This document shows positions 13,894 through 15,755 of a stretch of 15,755 nt of DNA, piece after piece. The notes below the pieces were generated by a model that did not search any database, had not been told where the DNA came from, and saw nothing but the letters and a program-made list of their open reading frames with translations. Where the stretch lies: positions 1 to 15,755 of the forward strand of contig QNCH01000012.1 in NCBI GenBank assembly GCA_003645745.1, given 5' to 3'. A program made the translations under genes and the position numbers. The stretch is from Candidatus Omnitrophota bacterium. GTDB taxonomy: Bacteria; Omnitrophota; Gorgyraeia; B26-G9. Each line of letters opens with the position of its first letter. Position 1 is the stretch's first letter.

Positions 13894-14868
13894 CTACATT
13901 TTCTCCACCTTCTTTTTTTTAATAGCTCCACTCGAAATTTGTTTTATATTTTTAGTAAAATCGCTAAAACGATCTTTTGAGCAAATAACAAACTGAGTAA
14001 AATAACGGGAAAACGTAAATCGATCACATTTGATAAGTGAATTGAAAATTGAGGAAGGCAACATGAAATCATCTTCACCATGCTTTTTCCGTAACACATC
14101 AAGATTTTTTACTTCTTGGGTACTTAATATTCCCGAAAGGCTATTTTGAAATATTCTTTTGCAATGCATCTTAAAATCAGGGCCATAATCTGAATATAAC
14201 ATTAACCAGGGCACTGGTTCGGCAATATCTTTTAACTGTTCAGCATTTTCAACCAAAGATACATTTATTTCTCTTTTTGCTACAAATAGTTCAGCATTGG
14301 TCAATAAAATCGGACATAACAAAAATGGCTTATTATCGTTAAGATGATTACTAAAAATATTATGTAAAGATAATTTAACTAATAATCTTGGTAAGGCATA
14401 TTTTAGTTGATATATCCCATGTCGCAGTTCACTATCATAAACATTTCCGTCATTTATATCTATTTCAATCCCTTTAATACAAGCGTTAAACTTTTTATCA
14501 AATTTAATAGCTACATTAGTGGAAAGTGTAGTAGGGGAAAATTCATCAATACACCGAAGAGTATACCCCAAAGTTATAGGAGAAAAATCGCTTAAATTTG
14601 GATCGGGGAAAAAAAGCCATTTGGTATTCTTCTTTCTTTGCTTGCATTCAATTAGTAAATCAAGTGAAGCTGTAATTTTATTGGAATTTAAAAAGTATGC
14701 AGTAGCTTCAATATCTACGGAGAAGTCCTTAAGGATGCCTTGCTCATCACGCTGGTAAGTGTAGTCAGAATTAACAGCAAAGCCTTGTAAAACAAGAGCC
14801 TTTAATATTTCGTATTCAAGAGGTAGACTAGAAGAAACCAATTTAGCTTTCCATTTTTCATTATTCAT
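13894..14868 (-). CDS. Putative PD-(D/E)XK nuclease-fold protein
   Basis: 324 residues, no recognised family name. The N-terminal third has the layout of a restriction-endonuclease-like fold: helix with an acidic residue (LPLEYEILKALVLQGF, E18/E20), strand with SVDIEA (D52), then LDLLIECKQRKK with E74-x-K76. The spacing D...E-x-K after an LEYE helix is that seen in Mrr-like and related DNA-cleaving domains. The rest (about 90-324) is mixed alpha/beta with a basic tail (KKKKVEKM) and no further motif I can name. A defence or DNA-repair role is an inference. Its ribosome-binding site is weak (AGATAAA). It lies downstream of the RAYT gene and beside a dead RAYT copy, so it sits in a mobile-element-rich pocket. 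Confidence 0.55.
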   Translation of the reverse strand: MNNEKWKAKLVSSSLPLEYEILKALVLQGFAVNSDYTYQRDEQGILKDFSVDIEATAYFLNSNKITASLDLLIECKQRKKNTKWLFFPDPNLSDFSPITLGYTLRCIDEFSPTTLSTNVAIKFDKKFNACIKGIEIDINDGNVYDSELRHGIYQLKYALPRLLVKLSLHNIFSNHLNDNKPFLLCPILLTNAELFVAKREINVSLVENAEQLKDIAEPVPWLMLYSDYGPDFKMHCKRIFQNSLSGILSTQEVKNLDVLRKKHGEDDFMLPSSIFNSLIKCDRFTFSRYFTQFVICSKDRFSDFTKNIKQISSGAIKKKKVEKM

Positions 14869-15010
14869 AATTTTTTATCTAACAGCTGAGACGAACAAAT
14901 TGAACACAGTTTTGCCGAAAGCAAAATTTTAATAAACAATTTACTCCAGAGTTTTATTTATTTGCATATTATTAAAATTATCCTGTAGGGTCAAAGCCTG
15001 CCTTGACCTC
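14869..15010. other. Spacer between RAYT and nuclease genes
   Basis: Short AT-rich spacer with no gene. It holds a REP-variant palindrome at its RAYT end (14989-15008); no clear promoter for the nuclease gene was seen. Confidence 0.5.
14989..15008. repeat. REP-variant palindrome just beyond the RAYT stop codon
   Basis: GGTCAAAGCCTGCCTTGACC is a palindrome with one mismatch and a two-base loop. It is preceded by CTGTAGG, the same flank as the 13563 and 15233 palindromes, but has a different stem. It ends two bases before the last codon position of the RAYT gene. Confidence 0.65.
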
Positions 15011-15517
15011 TCATGCATAATTTTTAATGTTATTTTCATCCTGATCCCATGTAGATGGATTATTGATGATATACTCTTGAATTTTGGTTAAGGATTTATC
15101 GTTCAGAATTATGTGATCATGAAATGAACGTTGCCAGGTAAAATCAGACAATCCGTTTTGATGAATTAATTTAGATGATGTTGTTTTAAACGCACCAATC
15201 AACGATGATAATGATTTAATTTTTATCTGTAGGGACAGGTCGTGACCTGTCCGTTTATTAATAATTAAGATACCATGAACATGGTTAGGCATGACAACAT
15301 ATTCGTCTAATGTAATATATGAATACTGTTTTGCCAACCACTGCCACTGTTGTTTAACAATTTGCCCGTGATAATTTAATAACATTCGGTTATCTTTAAT
15401 TTCCCCGAACTGTCCTTTTCGATTATCTGTACAAACCGTTACGTAATAATAATTTGATTGTGAATAGTCGTATCCTTCTAAACGATTCCGTGATTTTCGG
15501 GTTAATATTTTTGTCAT
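15011..15517 (-). CDS. REP-associated tyrosine transposase (RAYT, Y1_Tnp family)
   Basis: 168 residues, normal for the short RAYT/TnpA-REP group. It begins MTKILTRKSRNRLEGYDYSQ followed by NYYYVTVCTDNR, has the HUH metal motif in VVMPNHVHG (H79, H81), the SLSSLIGAFKTTSSKLI helix, then WQRSFHDHII and the catalytic tyrosine in IQEYIINNPSTW (Y149). These enzymes cut single-stranded DNA at REP hairpins through a 5'-phosphotyrosine link. A REP palindrome is present inside the reading frame (encoding RTGHDLSL, 89-96), another 16 bases upstream of the ATG and a variant just after the stop. All motifs are intact, so it may be active. No strong ribosome-binding site is visible. It lies 53 nt downstream of the aldolase gene. 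Confidence 0.93.
   Translation of the reverse strand: MTKILTRKSRNRLEGYDYSQSNYYYVTVCTDNRKGQFGEIKDNRMLLNYHGQIVKQQWQWLAKQYSYITLDEYVVMPNHVHGILIINKRTGHDLSLQIKIKSLSSLIGAFKTTSSKLIHQNGLSDFTWQRSFHDHIILNDKSLTKIQEYIINNPSTWDQDENNIKNYA
15233..15252. repeat. REP-like palindrome inside the RAYT coding region
   Basis: GGACAGGTCGTGACCTGTCC, preceded by CTGTAGG. In the RAYT frame it encodes the TGHDLSL stretch between the HUH half and the SLSSLIGAF helix, where family members vary in length. It marks the boundary of the segment duplicated at 13559-13813. Confidence 0.9.
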
Positions 15518-15532
15518 TTTATCTTTTGTATC

Positions 15533-15552
15533 GGACAGGTCACGACCTGTCC
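15533..15552. repeat. REP-like palindrome upstream of the RAYT start
   Basis: GGACAGGTCACGACCTGTCC followed by CTACA, inverted relative to the copy inside the gene. It lies between the aldolase stop codon and the RAYT start. Confidence 0.9.
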
Positions 15553-15570
15553 CTACATATTTTGCGTATT

Positions 15571-15755
15571 TTAAGCCTTGCCTGCGGAACCAAGGACATA
15601 TTCATTTTTATGTTTATACATTTCAATTAATGCTTCTCTGGCTGGGCCTAAATATTGTCTCGGGTCAAAATGAGATGGGTGCTGATGAAAATGTCTTCTA
15701 ATCGCAGCAGTCATCCAAAGGCCTCCGTCAGAGTCAATATTAATTTTACAAACCG
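15571..15755 (-). CDS. fba: Class II fructose-bisphosphate aldolase, C-terminal part (partial)
   Basis: The last 60 codons of a gene that runs off the right edge. The sequence VCKINIDSDGGLWMTAAIRR, then HPSHFDPRQYLGPAREALIE and VLGSAGKA at the end, matches the C-terminal end of class II (zinc-dependent) aldolases, including the K-I-N-I-D-(S/T)-D phosphate-binding loop and the typical GSAGKA terminus. The enzyme interconverts fructose 1,6-bisphosphate with glyceraldehyde 3-phosphate and dihydroxyacetone phosphate in glycolysis and gluconeogenesis. The zinc-ligand histidines lie upstream, outside the window. No terminator is seen apart from the REP palindrome just downstream. Confidence 0.93.
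   Translation of the reverse strand, partial: VCKINIDSDGGLWMTAAIRRHFHQHPSHFDPRQYLGPAREALIEMYKHKNEYVLGSAGKA

Noticed and set aside
13559..15556. Possible CRISPR array from repeated GGACAGGTC palindromes
   Set aside because: The repeats are inverted pairs at irregular distances with transposase sequence between them, not regularly spaced direct repeats with unique spacers.

Overview
Organism. The window is AT-rich (by eye about one third G+C), gene-dense and almost entirely minus-strand. Its features point to Candidatus Omnitrophota (OP3) or a close relative: a long-form zinc-ribbon ribosomal protein L28, several large 'orphan' proteins with a signal peptide followed by an x-L-A-P motif, a TIGR00725-type protein, an AmmeMemoRadiSam A/B fusion and a DUF2339 membrane protein. 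This placement rests on remembered family features and could not be checked by search.

Layout. 1-216: start of a TIGR00725/LOG-like nucleotide-binding protein (partial). 397-2055: exported protein with four ~80-residue tandem repeats, each with an HTH-like segment. 2144-2260: 117-bp MITE-like element with 32-bp terminal inverted repeats. 2348-4269: flavodoxin and a DUF2934/coiled-coil protein, probably one transcription unit. 4477-5041: rpmB (L28), the only plus-strand gene, with a consensus sigma70 promoter and a bidirectional terminator shared with the convergent S1 gene. 5062-6669: ribosomal protein S1, six S1 domains. 6881-8416: exported protein with kinase-like catalytic motifs. 8768-9246: pseudogene of a small membrane-anchored protein. 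9321-12776: two-gene operon of an exported Memo-AMMECR1 fusion followed by a DUF2339 membrane protein. 13011-13514: HPP-family membrane protein. 13559-13813: dead partial copy of a REP-associated transposase. 13894-14868: likely PD-(D/E)XK nuclease. 15011-15517: intact REP-associated tyrosine transposase (RAYT). 15571-15755: C-terminal end of class II fructose-bisphosphate aldolase.

How things fit together. The core genes (rpmB, S1, fba) are ordinary housekeeping genes. Between them sit lineage-specific exported proteins and at least three families of short repeats. (1) REP-like palindromes flanked by GTAGGG surround and interrupt the RAYT gene and its dead copy. (2) 32-nt palindromic units occur as a 117-bp MITE plus two solo copies. 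(3) An unfamiliar repeat family (up to ~160 nt) begins TATACTCA and has a conserved 37-nt hairpin in its long copies. Three of its four copies lie next to rpmB and S1; one forms nearly the whole S1 leader and supplies its -10 box.

Most unusual items: the third repeat family, the RAYT module whose palindrome-bounded 5' segment has been copied, and two exported x-L-A-P proteins carrying normally intracellular types of domain (HTH-like repeats, a kinase-like core). No tRNA, rRNA or CRISPR array was seen.
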